Notes under the pieces: model-generated
Told to the model about the DNA's origin: nothing
The model's input: the letters and a program-made list of their open reading frames with translations, nothing else
The model's database searches: none
DNA from: Synchiropus splendidus
Lineage: Eukaryota; Chordata; Actinopteri; Syngnathiformes; Callionymidae
Direction: 5' to 3'
Assembly: GCF_027744825.2 (NCBI RefSeq)
Contig: NC_071351.1
Location: 14,583,001-14,647,000, forward strand
DNA: 64,000 nt
Shown: positions 26,061 to 39,902 of the stretch, one piece after another
Numbering within the stretch: position 1 is the stretch's first letter
How the letters are laid out: each line of letters begins with the position of its first letter
Made by a program: the position numbers and the translations under genes

Positions 26061-28579
26061 TATATAATATACTTGGATATGTAGCAGCATTTGGAAGGTG
26101 TTTTGTTGATTAAGGGACGACGAAAACTAACTGAAAACTTGTACATATTGTACTGCATTATCTGTTTTCCTGCCTTAAAATGGTGGGCCTATTACACATT
26201 ATTTCTCCCAGTAGTCCCTGACTATTACAGATAATCATGATACTTACACCTACTTAGAGAATGTTTTTTTCATTCTTTAAGATAGCGCTGCATAATATAT
26301 ACTAATCTTAACTCAACAGATATGGAATTTTCATGTGTGTTTAAAGGATTTAAAATTAGCCTCTGGCTTATTTTGAGGACATTTAACAAACTTTTTATTG
26401 CTCTTTTTGACACCATTCAAGGAAAACACACTTCCCTCGTGACGCAGGGAGTGTCGACCACGACTTAGTTGGAATGCATGTCAAAGTTACATCAAGTAAA
26501 AGTCACGCACACAGTCTGTGTCGCACCATTGTTAGCGCACCACTTCTTGAGCGATCCATCTTTCATAACAAGAGGAACACTTAACAGTGGGAATTTCCTG
26601 CATGCCTTCGTCCGCTGTCAAGTTCAAAACCCCCCCAAAAATAGGTGGAATTTGTCGTTTACCATTGGACTGCACACGTACGATTTCTTTACCAATACAA
26701 GCAAACAGAAAAGGTCCCACTTAATTTTAAAAACCTGTTTCAGCAGCCAATTTAAATATAAAAGCCGGGAGAGCGTTTGATTGTCTCTGGGGAGTTTTAC
26801 TTAGTTTTCACTCACGCACAAACACACCTACATGCAGGCTCACACAATCCTATAATAATTGAATAATTGAATAAAAGGCTGTGCAGGGGCTTATCATATC
26901 AAGTCCAGAACCTTAGCATAACAAGAGGCAGGGCAAAACAAGCAGACAAATCCAGTGGGGCCTTAAGACAATTTGGGAAAATCGCTCAATGGTCTCTTAA
27001 TCCCAGAGATCCAGTTAGCCATTGTCAAACACACACAGACACAAACATTATTATTTTGGGGCAGCAGTTACCTTTGTTTGTTAGAATGGCGAGTTACACA
27101 CAGCAGCCATTAGCAGAGTAGAATAGAACGAAAAAGATTGAGAAGTTTTCTAAAAAGTCCTGACTTGTTAAATTATAGTTATTGTTCACATAATCTTCTA
27201 TTGGGTGTTTTTGGACTGGTCTACAGATCAACTATCGAAGTGCGCCATCAGAACTTAGTGTCACATAAATGTGTGCAGGAAATCAGATTTTACATGGATG
27301 AAGAAATAAACAAGCAAATGTGACGTGAACGTGATCAAAAAGAGCTGCAGCTGAAGGCAACTTTTTCCGTTGAGTCCGTGCTGTAAAAGCCTTCCTGACA
27401 CTCCTGGTTATTATTTAAGTTGACATCATCTCTGAAGGTGAAGTTGACAGGATGAGCTTTAAATATCAATACCAAGAGTAAGCTGATGGCAAGTGTAAGC
27501 GAAAACGAATAAAGCGTGGATGTTCCCTGGTCCTGGGTGGAAAACGGAGATGGTGAGAATTGACTGGTGTGAGAGAGCAGACAGGAGAGAGACGCTTTCA
27601 GCTCCAGTCACCAATAAACACAAATCACTTGACGGCACACATACGAACAGGATCGGATGATTGAAAACAGCACATCAGCAATTAGAGAAATTACCCTGGC
27701 GAACATCCCCCACACTCATTCATTCACCAGCTGGAGAAATCCCCCTTTTTTGGGAGGTTAATTAGGTGGATCAGGAGGAGATCCGCGTGTGACAACTATA
27801 TATAGAGAAAATAAATTGAACTATTGTGTGATACATACAGAGAGGAATCCAACTTTTCACCATTCATTTTGCAAAACTTCACTGAATACACATCACATTG
27901 GCCAACAACTAAATAATAATTTTAAAAAAATGCAAGTGTATGATTATATAAGCAACGTATATGGCGTAATATCCTTTTGAGGCTTAACTGGGGCACAACT
28001 GCGACATCTTCTCTAACACACAAATGGCATTTCAAATGTAGTCTTCGTTAGAAAGTGCAAGCCTGATGCGTGTCATAGAAAAATGTGTCAACCATTCAAA
28101 AGCAATTTCTATTCTCTTAAATATCCATCTTCACCATCTACACATTATTCAATAACCATGAACAGCTTTAATCAATTTGAGCGTGTGTTTTCTCTTTCTG
28201 TCAATTTAGATTTCATCTAATATAACAAACATAGACAGTGCAAAAAGAATACAGGGTTTGACAAATGGTCATTTGAGACACCTGTCTGTGTTAAGCTCCT
28301 GATGTTCGTAATCCAAGTGCTTTGACTGAGTTGTTTTAAGTAGCTAAAAAACATTCGCAGTGGGATCAAGTTGGCTGAGAAGTGATCCAAAAGTTGTTCA
28401 GAAATAAATTTGGTTTAGTTTTATGAAACATCAAAACCAGACATGAAGCTTAATCGACTTAAGCAAAAAAATGGAGAAAAACTTCACATAAAAGAAATAC
28501 TAACTGTGGGCGGTAAAAGTCGCGAGCATAAATTCTAGTAAATGTATTCGTAAATCGACTCAAATTTTGGTGAAAAGGC

Positions 28580-29180
28580 AGGAAGCGAGTGAGTGACAGC
28601 TCTCAGCACGCGCTCGGACGGTCAGCTGGCTGTCAATCAGCAGGTACTTTCACCGCGGCCGTATTCTGTGTCATAACGCGCGTTCACTGTCGACAAAAAC
28701 ACGCACTCGGGCCTTTAAATATAATAAGTTTGCATCACCGACTGTTTAAAACAGTAACAATGACGCGATTTGACTGGTTTTAACGTGACAACTGCTGCCA
28801 CTGAAACTGAGAAATACAGACGCAGGTTTCTGAATGAAACCTGTTGGCTATGAAAAACCTGGATTGTGTTGCTAACACAGGGAAGTCAGACGTACCTGTT
28901 ACCCCATGGGGTCCGGGGTGGACGGTGTCGCGTCTGCCGATCTGCTGTCTGGGGGGAGCAGCGGAGGGGATGTCCAGAGCTCCGTGCGGTCCTTCCTCTC
29001 CCCGGTACGCCTTCTTTAAAGTGTAATTCCCCCTGTTGTCTCCCACTCCCCGCTATTCCACCACCAGCCCCTTTTTTCTTGCTCTTTCCCTCCCCTGCTT
29101 TTCCGTGTCTTGGTATCAGGAGCCTCCCCCTCCTCCCCTCCTCTTCCTCCTCCCCTGCGCGACGTCTAGGTCTCTCTCCT
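28580..29180. promoter_or_regulatory. CpG-rich island, putative promoter
   Basis: This segment is dense in CpG and GC (for example around 28610-28700 and 28910-29010) compared with its AT-rich flanks. It is flanked by pyrimidine-rich DNA at 29050-29220. It is the only such island between zbtb46 and uckl1, so a promoter, most likely of zbtb46 on the minus strand, is the simplest reading. Confidence 0.45.
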
Positions 29181-29200
29181 CCGCTCTCTCTTTCTCGCCG
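28896..29200 (-). other. zbtb46: Candidate zbtb46 first (non-coding) exon
   Basis: A GC- and CpG-rich island (about 28580-29180) stands out in AT-rich surroundings. On the minus strand it ends in a near-consensus donor, GGTAACAG|GTACGT, at 28896/28895. Its position upstream of zbtb46 and the need for a 5' non-coding exon make it the best candidate. The 5' boundary is not defined and an unrelated promoter is possible. Confidence 0.4.
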
Positions 29201-31151
29201 TGCACCCCATCTGATCCCTTTCACACAACTCATTCAGCATCCGATCATATATATCAGACATATTATTAATAATAGAAATGAGAACTCCGACTTGTTGCTG
29301 TAGTTGTTGTTGACTTACTCCCCCCTGTGGTGAATCCTAGTAGTTCTGGCAAGAACATGTAGAGCACTACTTTCTAATTTTAACACTTAAAATATCTCCT
29401 GATCAGTTGGGATGGTGGTCAGTTGGATTCATTCACCGCACAAGAATGACAGATTTTAAGCCTAACCATTCATTTATTTCATTCTAAAAAAAAAAAATCC
29501 AAAATGAGAGCTCAAAGTAGAACTGCCACATTTGTTTGGACGCATCATGAACGCAGGCTTCGGTATTCCCAGGAAGTTCAACTGGATGAAGGTCAGGCGT
29601 CTCCCTGGAACAGCAGGAGAGGGTTCCTGGGGAGAGGGAAGCGTACTCTTTTTTTTTTACTCTCTGCCCTGTGTAATCCACCCTATGAAGCGCTGGAAAA
29701 TTTATGGCATCATTGAGTGAGATTTCATCCCTAGAATACATTGAACAATATGAGAGGTTTACGCCAGATATGTCATTAATAAATACAATAATTTGAGATT
29801 AACTTAAGTGGTAGCGATGAGGATCTGTTCACAAAATCTGTGGCTATGACAGTAAATTCATGGATCTTTCGCCAAGGCTTTTTGAATCACCTGCACGAGG
29901 ACCAAATACATGGAGGACATCCCAGATGCTACAGATAATGATCCAGTGACCCTGCGAATAGAAGCAGAGGCAATGAATAAAAATAAATAATATAATGTAA
30001 AAAATAAATTCTACTAAAGCAAGAACTTAGTTTCATGCAGAATATTACTCAAACTAGTTTGCTGAGATGCACAGGAAACCTGCTCTGATTTTACTCGACG
30101 ACTAGAACTATAGTTGCGTTTCTAGTTTTTCACAGTTACGGTGGAAAACACCTTGAGAACCATGTGATGTGAGGCAGCATTACAAGCCAATTTTTTGGGG
30201 GATTGTCCAGGGGAATTCCACCAGCCTCTCTATACACCTTCATTCACCTTTCATATTCAGTTTGTTATCTTCAAACAGAGAATAGAACAGAGCATATTGT
30301 AACTATGTTGGTGTTGTCTTTATTTACTGCATACTTTTACTCCAATGTGGAGAACTTTACATAGGTAGTTTGTCAATACATATGAACACATCCAATCATA
30401 CTCTCGTATGGACGTTTCAGTTGCAATTCATTGACATGGTTGGCACCCAAAGCAACCCAGAAGAACCCTTTCTAGCACTGTAGAAAATGGCTTCTAGACA
30501 ATGACTCAAACTCCTGTGTGAGAGTCGATTGCAAAAATGTTGGTTGAATTCAGTGACATAACTTCTACTCATTGACTTCCACACAGTTGGGTCTCGGGGG
30601 CAGAAGCTGAAGTAAAGACACATTCCACTTCCCAGAAACGGATTCTTATGGAGGAATATTCATGTATCCAGGTCAAATGGAATCTCTCAGGGAGGAGCAG
30701 CAGTTGAGTGTCTCCCAAGCATCATCCCCTCCGTCTCTCCTGAGTCCAAGCACCCTGCAGAGGCTCATTTCGGCACGATCGTATTTATAATCGTCCAGAA
30801 TGCTAAGACTCAAATACATCCCTCCAACATCTCAGAACCTCAAGTACTAACTCTCATGGTCACAGATGCTGGAACCAATCCAGATCTAGTTGCTGCCAAC
30901 AACTTGATAGAGGCAGCAGTACCGTCACAAAAAGTAAACATGATGATGTTCCACTGAAAAGTTTCATAAGGGGTTATTCAAAGACTTCAATTTCCATTGT
31001 GAAACATGTTTTTGTAGAGTAGTTTTGGATCAACCAACAGCTCTGCCAAAGCACTCATTGTTTTTTAGATGCATTTAGAGAAAGACGTGTGGGCGTCACT
31101 GCCCATGTGAGTGTGTGTGCTAATGGGGAACTGTTGACAGGCTGGTTTCTT

Positions 31152-31178
31152 GGTGTGTGTGTGTGTGTGTGTGTGTGT
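31152..31178. repeat. (GT)n microsatellite
   Basis: Pure GT dinucleotides. Confidence 0.9.
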
Positions 31179-32199
31179 AAGCTGCAATCATGAATTGATG
31201 TAGTTTTGAGGAAGTGGGAGGTGTGGGGGAGGCTGTCGAAAGTCAAGCATGTAGATTGCATGTTTGCATACGTGCAAACGTGTGCACGTCCTTGTGTGCG
31301 TGTGTTTTACTCCACGCAGCAGGGGGTAGAGTGAGACCTCCATCAGTCTCGAGGTTTGGCTGCCAACTGTTGGATAACACCGAATATCGGGCCGAGTGGA
31401 TTAGGGCTGTAGGTCTGTAACTCTGTGGCAGAGATCGCATTTGTACAAACACACACACAGACACATTCGCTGGGATAGGCCTGCAAACACAATCCCGTCT
31501 GAAACAAGCTGCTTTGCTCAAAGCTCCCACACGCCAGTTGGCCTTCCCCTCGACTAACACGACAGGCACGGCCTCTGCAGACCCCTGCATCCTCACCCCC
31601 TCCCGCTCATCTTCTCCCCTGCTTCTCCTCTGCCTGCTCATCAGATGGGTTTAGTTGTCATTAGGCCACTTACACATGTATTCAGTCCCAGAAACACTCA
31701 TCCCAGCAATCCACTCATGAGGGAGAGCAGCGGAGTGAGGGGCTGCCGGGAATTCTGAACAATGGATTTCGGGCCTGTGCGAATATGGCACTCGTGTTTG
31801 GGAAGAGTCCTTGAAACACAAGGTGGTGTGTGCATGTGTGTTTGCATTGAGGGGGGTCAGTCATGCCAAACTGAATTGCTGCGAACCCAGAGCGATAGTC
31901 TTCTATCGTAATGCATTGCTTTGAGAGAACCACAAGAGAGCAACAGTGATAATGCTGCTCCTTGGACTTCAAGATGGATCTGAACAATCATAGCCAACTG
32001 CCAAAAAGTCACGCATGGGGCTTCAATGACAGCTCTCAATGTACTGTATGATTCCATGATCCGTTCATCTCGTGACGGTAAGCTAACTCAAGTGTACCAC
32101 TTAAAGGTGACCGGTTGGGAGACATTATCCTCGCCTGATATTCATGACTTGTGATATGACACAGCTGGACTGAGGACACTATTCTACGCAAACTGTCAG

Positions 32200-32320
32200 A
32201 GGTTCTGTTGCTGAGTTCTGGACCAGTTGAAGGCATGATAGAGATTTCTTGTTGATGCCAGTTTGGACAGAATGACAGTAATCCAGATGGGATAATACGA
32301 ACGCATAAATAAGTCACGTA
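32200..32320 (-). mobile_element. Decayed LINE reverse-transcriptase tail
   Basis: Read on the minus strand with frameshifts, this gives pieces such as LDYC, LQLVQNSA and upstream FISS-like residues. These resemble the LDYCNSL...LQLVQNSAARLL region common in fish non-LTR retrotransposons. The frame is broken and no full ORF remains. The family cannot be assigned. Confidence 0.5.
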
Positions 32321-32519
32321 GGAGCATTATATTTTTTTTTCACATGTATTATATTGTTGTATGACTATTATGTCACGTCTTGTTACTTGTTACACTGCAT
32401 GCAATTCCGTCAATATTACCTCTTACATGGTACAGAGATTGAAAAGGAGCAGAGTGCAAGAACAGTTGTTATAGTTTCTGCCCCTGATTCCCACTTTCCC
32501 TCTTTTCAGATTTCAGATT

Positions 32520-32830
32520 GCTTGTGTGTACCTGTGTATGACATTGTGTAGTGTTAGATTGTGTGTACTTCTATCTTTGTGAGAACCTGTGTGAGTTTTT
32601 AATGATAGAGTGAGGACATTTCTGCAAAGTGAGGACATTTTGGCTGGTCCTCACTTTGTCAAGCCTCAGATTGAGGGTTAAAAGTACAAAATGGCTGGGT
32701 TATTATACTTGGGTTTCAGTTTGGTTAAGAGTAAAGGTTAAGTTAAGCCATTTGTTTTAGATGGGTAGGTTTAGAGGGAGTTGCTGGGGATAGGGTTATG
32801 TTAATATATGTCAATGACGGTACTGAGTAA
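32520..32830. repeat. Stem-loop interspersed repeat (GTGAGGAC type)
   Basis: AAAGTGAGGAC (32626-32636) pairs with GTCCTCACTTT (32647-32657) around a 10-base loop. GTGAGGACATTT occurs twice nearby. I recognise this type of sequence from repeats in fish introns but cannot name the family. Confidence 0.45.
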
Positions 32831-35379
32831 GATAGGAAGACAAACGTGTGCGTGTGAGAGAGACTAACTGTCAGTCAGTTTTGACTATTGAAAGTCAATG
32901 ATCTAATGGAGACCAGGAGTTTTGGACTCAACGTGTTGCGTATTTAGGGCTATTTCTGTGCGGAAAAGAGTGAGGAAATTTTGAGCCATCTGATAAGCAT
33001 TGTCTTAAAGACCAGCTGGGACAGCAGCGACACATTGAGAGTCGCTCATGAGTGGGTAAACGTGTGGTCCAAGAGTGTCGAAAAATAAATGACTCAGTCA
33101 AGAGGTAGTAAGCAGATGGAAATGGAAACTAAAACAGAGCCTTGCGAAACCCCACAGATAACTTACTTACTCAAACTAGATGCATCCTGTAAAAAGATGT
33201 GACAAAAAAGTGCATTATCTTCCATTTAGGATTAAGAGACTTTATGTGGGAAACAATGAAGGGCGTACAATTTATGGGTTGAACTTTCATTCCCCATAGA
33301 AACCATGACCTGATCCACTGGATGTTGACCAGCCATCACAAAGGTATTTAGAACAAGTACATAATGGTGTTGTCTATGAGGACACTACCCTGCTATGCTG
33401 CCCACAATGTTCTGCATATTAATGTTAATGTTGCGCACCAGTTGCTCATAACACTGAATATTTTGAGGCCAAAAACATAACTTAAATGCCCTTCCCCACG
33501 CCCCATGCTGGGAGACACGGCAGTGTAATGGTTTACATGAAATTAAACAACAAAAATCAAACTGCTGTTAAAATAGCACAAGGTGCTTTCATGGCCCCTT
33601 GCTCTAGCCTTTGCTATCAATTTACTGAGGGGAACAGCTGTGTGGTGCCGGTGCCATCCAAACCCGACTTGTATAGAAGGTAGAGCCTGCGGCTGAAAGA
33701 GCACTATCTCTACCAGGTGCAGGCAGGGGATAGGGGGGAGGCTGCACAAAGGAATATTTGGCACAAGGTGTGAGGCAACAATATGTGTGAAGGTGCAGCT
33801 TGGTGATACTCAAATCAGTGAGGGATTCTATAAAGAGTCCTCTCTCAGAGAGGCAGAGAACATAAAGATTATTGATGGTCAGGGGGAAGCAAGAAAGGTG
33901 TAAGTCGGGAAAAAATGATCAGATTTCTCCGAGAAATCAGGTACAAATGAATGAACTGAAGCAGAATGAATGGAGGTGATGCGATTTAAAGGATGTATAA
34001 TCTTTTGGAGGCTGCAGAGAATGTGTTTGTGCTCACTGCCCACACATTTTTGTTCCTGTGTTGAGGCAACATGTGGAGGGGGAGGCAGCGTTCACACCGC
34101 TGCCTGTCCTTGTGTCACCCACAGGACTTCCAGTCCTCCCTACAGGGGCAGGCCTTTGTGGCTATTGTAGGTTTATGATGGAACGATGCCTCTGGATGTG
34201 GCTGCAGATAACGTGATTGTTACCACTCAAGATGTGGTGTTGTATGATAACGATGACTCCTGGCTGACCCTCCGTCGTCTGCATGTGGAGAAGTCGCACA
34301 TTTGTCCCGCATCGTGACCTGAAATATTCCAGCCTCCTTTTCGTGTCCTGGATTTGAAAGGTTGCTGGCCCCCTCACTGGCTCTTCACTTTATAAAGAAT
34401 CCAAATCTTTTCCTGTTTGTCATATATTAGCTCTCCACTTTGAATCCTGTATCAAGCTGCCCTCTGCGCCTCTGCACTTTTGCCATCTTTTTTTGCACGT
34501 CTACCCTCTTGATCCCATCCTCTGCTATCCTACCCCCTCAAAATCTCATTTACTCTGTAGGAAGTAGTAGGAGGGAAAAAAAAGAGGAGTACAAAATGAC
34601 CTTCTCTTCCCCGAAGCAAGAACATCTTCTTATTGTGGAGGTCACTGTTTCAGCGCAGCCCCATGCTCTCAACACTACGCTGCTTGTTTTAATGATGCAC
34701 AAGGAAAGGGAGAATAAGAAAGAGAGGAAGGGGGGAGGAAGATAGGAGGACTGGCTATTCTTTTTTTTTTTTTCAACTGACTCCATTCACCCCCACCCCC
34801 TCTTTACCTTCCCTCCACCTCTTGGATGCTGAAAGTGCACCTCTCTTTCCACATCCATCTTGAAAGGTTCTTCTAAACTGTCTAACCTCTCAGCAATATT
34901 ATATATTATTGCTTGACGCAACCCACACTGAAACCTGGGTTGCTATGCTACAATTATATGACCTCTCATCTCCTCTCCTCCACTGCATTTCCTCTCTCAT
35001 TCCTTTGGCTTATTTCTGCAGGGAGGCAGAGGAGGAAGGGAAGGCAGGGGGAAGCTGCCCCCTCCCCGTCAAACCTTGCTTTGTCTTATGTGACCTCGTC
35101 CAACCTGTTGAGGCTGTTTGTCCTGAGATAGCTGGACGTGCTCGGCCATGACCTTATCTATCCATCCAGCTTTAAATCAGATCTGCGTGGACACTCCCCA
35201 CCTCCTTGCACCTTCCTCCATCTTTTGAATCAATTTGATTTTCAGACTTATGTTATTCATACCTTCTATTCCATGCATCATCTTGATACATCACTTATAT
35301 ATTCATTCTCCATTGCCATCCACTGATCTCCTTTTTTTCTTTCAATCTATGGATTTATAAAAAAATAACGTCCCACTTG

Positions 35380-35680
35380 TCCCCTATTGTCCGCCCAACC
35401 ATACATCTATGAAAGATCATCAACTAATGGATCATCACTTTCATAAATATGGTCAGTAATCCATGCATCCAACCATCAATGATCAATTCATCTACCTATC
35501 CTTCTTCTATCCAACCACAGTCACTCATCAACTGTCTATCTACGACGGATCAATGTCCCTATTATCAATGCAAGTATCCATTTATCTCTGAAAGATTAAT
35601 AATAAATAAATAATAGGTGATCGATTCACCCATCCATTTCAAACAATCTATAGACAATATCTATGACTGACCATCTATTT
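35380..35680. repeat. Diverged ATCC/ATCA-type simple sequence
   Basis: Many scattered CCATCC, CATCCAAC, ATCATCA and CTATCTA words in loosely periodic order suggest an old tetranucleotide repeat that has decayed. Confidence 0.5.
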
Positions 35681-36994
35681 GAAAAAGTTTTGAGATAACC
35701 CTGTCAAAATTCCTTGCTGCATCATCCAACTTCTCAAAAGCTTCCTCCTCCACCGCCTCACCTTCTCCCTCTGCCATCCTCTGCTTCCTCCCTTATCTCT
35801 ATTGGCCTTGTCTCATGGGGGTCTTTCGTTTTTGTCATAATCACCTTGGAGATTGGGGACCGGTGCCCATGGCAGAGCTGAGTAGAGGAGAGAATGAAGG
35901 AGAGCAATGGTTGGGGGTGGAATGGAGGCTGAGATGAGCAGCGAAGCTTCCTGGCAGGGAGGTGGGGGTTATGACGGCTTGTCTGGCTCAGACCCGGCTA
36001 ATGTGAGGGGACAGCTTTGGCTTCGCCTTAGCCACACTCTCACCGAGAATGCCAGGCAGAGAGGGCTGGAGAAAATAGACGGATCAAGCGCTCTCCTTTT
36101 CAGCCGTGCCTTCCTTCCACCCGCACTGACTGCATTTGGAGGCGCGTGGGGCCCCGATGTCACACCCTGTAGGTGTTTAAGCTGCTTATTTACACCAACA
36201 AGAGGACGAGATGAGGCAACAGAAGACAGGGGAGCGAACGGGAACTGGAGCTGCAAAAAGAATGGGAGAATAGTATGGAGCTACAAGAAGGTGGGGGCGG
36301 GAGGTCACGGTTGTAGGAGGTTGCAACATTCAAATATCTTACTTTGAGTGTTTCACAATGAAAAAAAGGGGAGGAGGGGAAGAGCGAAACTGTAAGCAAC
36401 ATAACTTTTCTCAAGACGAAAACTTTTCACCAACCAACGCTGACATCTCTTCATTCATACTATGAATACAGGTGTGAACCACCTACCCCCCACTACAAGC
36501 AAAGGATTAAGGTTCACGTCAACCCCAGGGTTGCACCTGAAGAAGAAAGACAAGCGCCAACTACTGCCTTGATGTCATAACTGAAAATAGGCTTTGCTCC
36601 AGGGTAGATATGGGTAGGTTCACCACTTACATTATTGCACATGTAATAGGTCAAAGGCCAACACTTAGCAACTGTTGTGTATCCCCCCCCTCGTCCCCTC
36701 TATTTGCCGCTCATGCAGTTTCAACTGGTTTCTCTCATCTCAGCAACCTTCTTGTTGATGCACGCTGGGTCGGTTCTCAGACACTCCCTCCTCAGGTCGC
36801 TGACTCTGTTTGTCCTGGACCTTCATTCCTTCATCCCCTCCTCCCCTCCACTCCTCTGCTCTCTGCCTCGCCTGACCAGTTCCTTTAATTTGGTTTCTCA
36901 TTTTTCTTCTGTACCTCATCCCTTCTCCCTGATGCTATGTGGGGGTAAAGCACAACCCCTCCCACTTGACTATGTTTTTATGCTTGTTTTCCTT

Positions 36995-37014
36995 GGTGTG
37001 TGTGTGTGTGTGTG
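36995..37014. repeat. (GT)n microsatellite
   Basis: Pure GT dinucleotides ending at GCATGTG. Confidence 0.9.
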
Positions 37015-39860
37015 CATGTGAAATCCCCCATAAGCACCAGACACGTTCATTTGCATGTCTCTTCTTCAAAAATGAAACAGAGTTGGCAGTTGGTAGAACA
37101 AACACAACACCTAGCTCACATTTAACATGACTAAAAACTTGTAACTGAACACACCTGCACTTGCTAAGGCTACAAAATGACAACTGTTTTAGCGTCATCA
37201 GAGGGCAAAATCTGCAGAATAGAAAATAGAAAAGTGAGGGCCATTAGGTTTTACATGCCTATTATAAGTTCCTAAAAAGAGTCAGGAAATTAAAATGAGT
37301 CACAAACACCTTTCACAATTTACTTCTTCCTCTGTCTTAGACAGTTGTGATGATGCTTGCGAGTGTGTTCAACAAGGAAACTGAGCGCTACTGGGTGGTG
37401 GGGAGCTTACAGTAAATGGAAACATTTAGGAAAGCAGTGGAGAGATGGACACAAACAGGCAGATCATAGAGGTTTGAATATTACAGCACACTAGGGAGCA
37501 TCCTGAATAGAGGGAGTGCGGGAGGAAGTGATAACCCTGATCAATACTGGATCTCAGAACCTGCTCAGTGGAGGAAATGAAGAAGAACTTTGTCAAATAT
37601 TAAGAGTTGTTCCTGAGAGCGGGTGGGATTTATGGAAAAGATGGAGGTGCGAACTTAGAGGGGTCAGGTGAGAAGGGAGAAGACATGAGCTATGCAGTCA
37701 TGAGCTCCTGACCTCCGCTGACCCCACAGTCAGGAAGGTTCAGAGAGCTGAGGTCTGGGGGGAGGCTTTTAAAAAGGGAGGTTTTATTGATTTGGGTCAA
37801 TAAGAGATGGAGGAGGGGAAATTAAGTGTGAAGACGAGTAGGGGTCAGCTGACCATCCAAGGACAGTGGAGGCCTTCAGGGTGATAATGGGGCTTCCTCG
37901 ATCAGCCTCATGCACTAGCTCCGACTACTAAATGTGTTGATGTGAATTGTAATTCATAATCGTTCAGTTGGTTAAAAATAGACCTAAAGTTTGTGATATG
38001 ATCCAAATGGAAGATTAAGGATTAATAGAAGTACTAACACATAAAAAGCATAATATGAAAGTAGTGAAAGGTATGAACTAAATATACGCATTTTTAATTC
38101 AAGGTTTTCAGAAACGGTTTAAATCATTTAAAAGTACATAAATTCATAAAATTATGAGTGAAAAAAACATGCAATATATTAGGTTGTATTACATCTAAAT
38201 TGTAAACTGTAATGATTGAAAAAATTACAATGTAATAAATATTAATACTTCATAACTTTAATGTCTAGGTCTGGATTAATAGAAACAATTGAATTTAAAA
38301 ATGTGTTTTTTAATCATGTTATCCAAGGCAAATAATCTGTTGGAAACAGCTGACTCATATTGAGATTGTATGTAAAGTACGTACACATCTTCAGTTTGCA
38401 CTCATAAATAATGAATCGGAATCAATTCAGTTATGCACAAATGTTTTGTATCACGCGTCCGAAGATGTAATAATGGCTTTCATTCTTGTGCCGCAGTAGA
38501 GAGAAAGTTGTGGGATGGTTTTTGGCAGCCGCCACGGCACAGTGGATCATTTAGAATTCTTCATATAGTCACTATCGACTGTGTGAGTGGAGAAACAAAG
38601 GAGCTGGTCAGAGCTGCATTTGCATGAACATCATCAGTCACTCTTCGCACACGTCCATCAATATCTGATTTGTCTTCAACCCCCCTGTTCGTGTTCCATC
38701 CATCTCACGCACACTCTCCCTTTCCTCAGTCTCCTCACAGTCCAGATGGCCTCGCTGCCCCCACACTCACTCCCCCACATTCACTCACTTCATGATCTCC
38801 ACCCCTTCTCCTCCTCTGCCCTACAGGAACAGCACACCCTTTACTCCCTTTCAAGAATACCCAGCCCTCTCTGTATCGCCACTGCTGTGCATCAACTCAA
38901 CGTACACACACATCTTTACTATACGTCCACACACCACAGGCTTGCACACGCCCACTCACACACATCCACAACGCTGTTGGGTAGAAATAGAAAGAACACA
39001 TTCTCTTACAGACACAGTGCAAAACTTTCTATTGTATTTTCCAACACCACGTAACAACTGCATCTTGAAGTGATGACTCAGCTATACAAGAATAAAATAG
39101 CTGTTACAGCATCAGGTTTAAGTTGAGGTGGATTCTTGTGAGGGTGGAAGAGCAAGTGCTTTAACTCACTTGGAGTTTGTAGGCTGTTTTGCTTTTATTT
39201 GACTTGTGGTAGTTGACAGATCAGCAAGAGCTCCTCACCAAAAATAAAAGACCTTGGGATAACTTGGTCACAGCAAACCCTAGGCCTGGGGGCCAAACTC
39301 GGCCTGCCAACTGATTTTAAGTGGCCAGTACTCTAGCTGGCTTGAAATGAAAGTACGTATTCAAAGCAACAATCTGTTGTGTAGTCAATGGACATTATAA
39401 ATGTCAAGAATTAAGCGGAAAGCTTCCAAAAAATGTGCAGACAGAGAGGAAGTTGATGCAAGATGGAAAGTAGATATGGTTGGTTTCAAAGACAAAAACC
39501 AGAGGCAGAGATGAAGCAGTCAGTAACCACAGCAATGCTAAAATTAGCCTCCAATATAATCAAAATAGAGATCTTTATGTCTTGTCAGGTCTGTTATCTT
39601 CAATCATTTATTCAATAATCTAAATAATGGGTTTGGTCGATTATGATATTTGTCAGGTTTTAATATTGTAGAGCTTAATATCTTTCTACAAGATCATCCA
39701 GTAAAATTAGCTTCTCATAAAATGGATACATTGTTCTTCTGAAAATACAAAACAAATGGTCCAATTGTTAATCAACTTTTTATTAGTGTTTTACTGTGCC
39801 CATTTGGAAAATAAATGAAAAAAAAGAACAAAAGGATTATGAGAGTGCGTCTTCGGGTAA

Positions 39861-39891
<31 letters not shown>

Positions 39892-39902
39892 GGGGGGGGG
39901 GG
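39861..39902. repeat. (GT)n-(GC)n-poly(G) compound repeat
   Basis: About 24 bp of GT, then GCGCGC, then a 12-base G run: a mixed Z-DNA and G-run composition. Confidence 0.9.

Larger units (their letters stand above)
12211..28895 (-). other. zbtb46: Probable 5' intron of zbtb46
   Basis: Non-coding stretch between the acceptor at 12211 and a strong donor at 28895. It holds AT-rich sequence, a large purine-rich block (22380-23450) with a 29-bp minisatellite, a CA microsatellite (25550), an AT-rich repeat remnant (about 25935-26060) and a few stretches that look like conserved non-coding elements. No coding exon was recognised. The intron assignment depends on the candidate first exon and is inference. 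Confidence 0.45.

Noticed and set aside
28866..29303. Open frames on both strands in the CpG island
   Set aside because: GC- and pyrimidine-rich DNA keeps frames open; the peptides are low-complexity. A promoter or UTR reading is preferred.
35907..36347. Plus-strand open frame of 146 codons in a GC-richer patch
   Set aside because: No known domain, an equally open minus-strand frame, and no conserved splice sites that would link it to a gene. It could be checked by conservation.
38587..39054. Plus-strand 155-codon open frame
   Set aside because: His/Thr/Ser-rich translation of CA-rich sequence, consistent with simple repeats.
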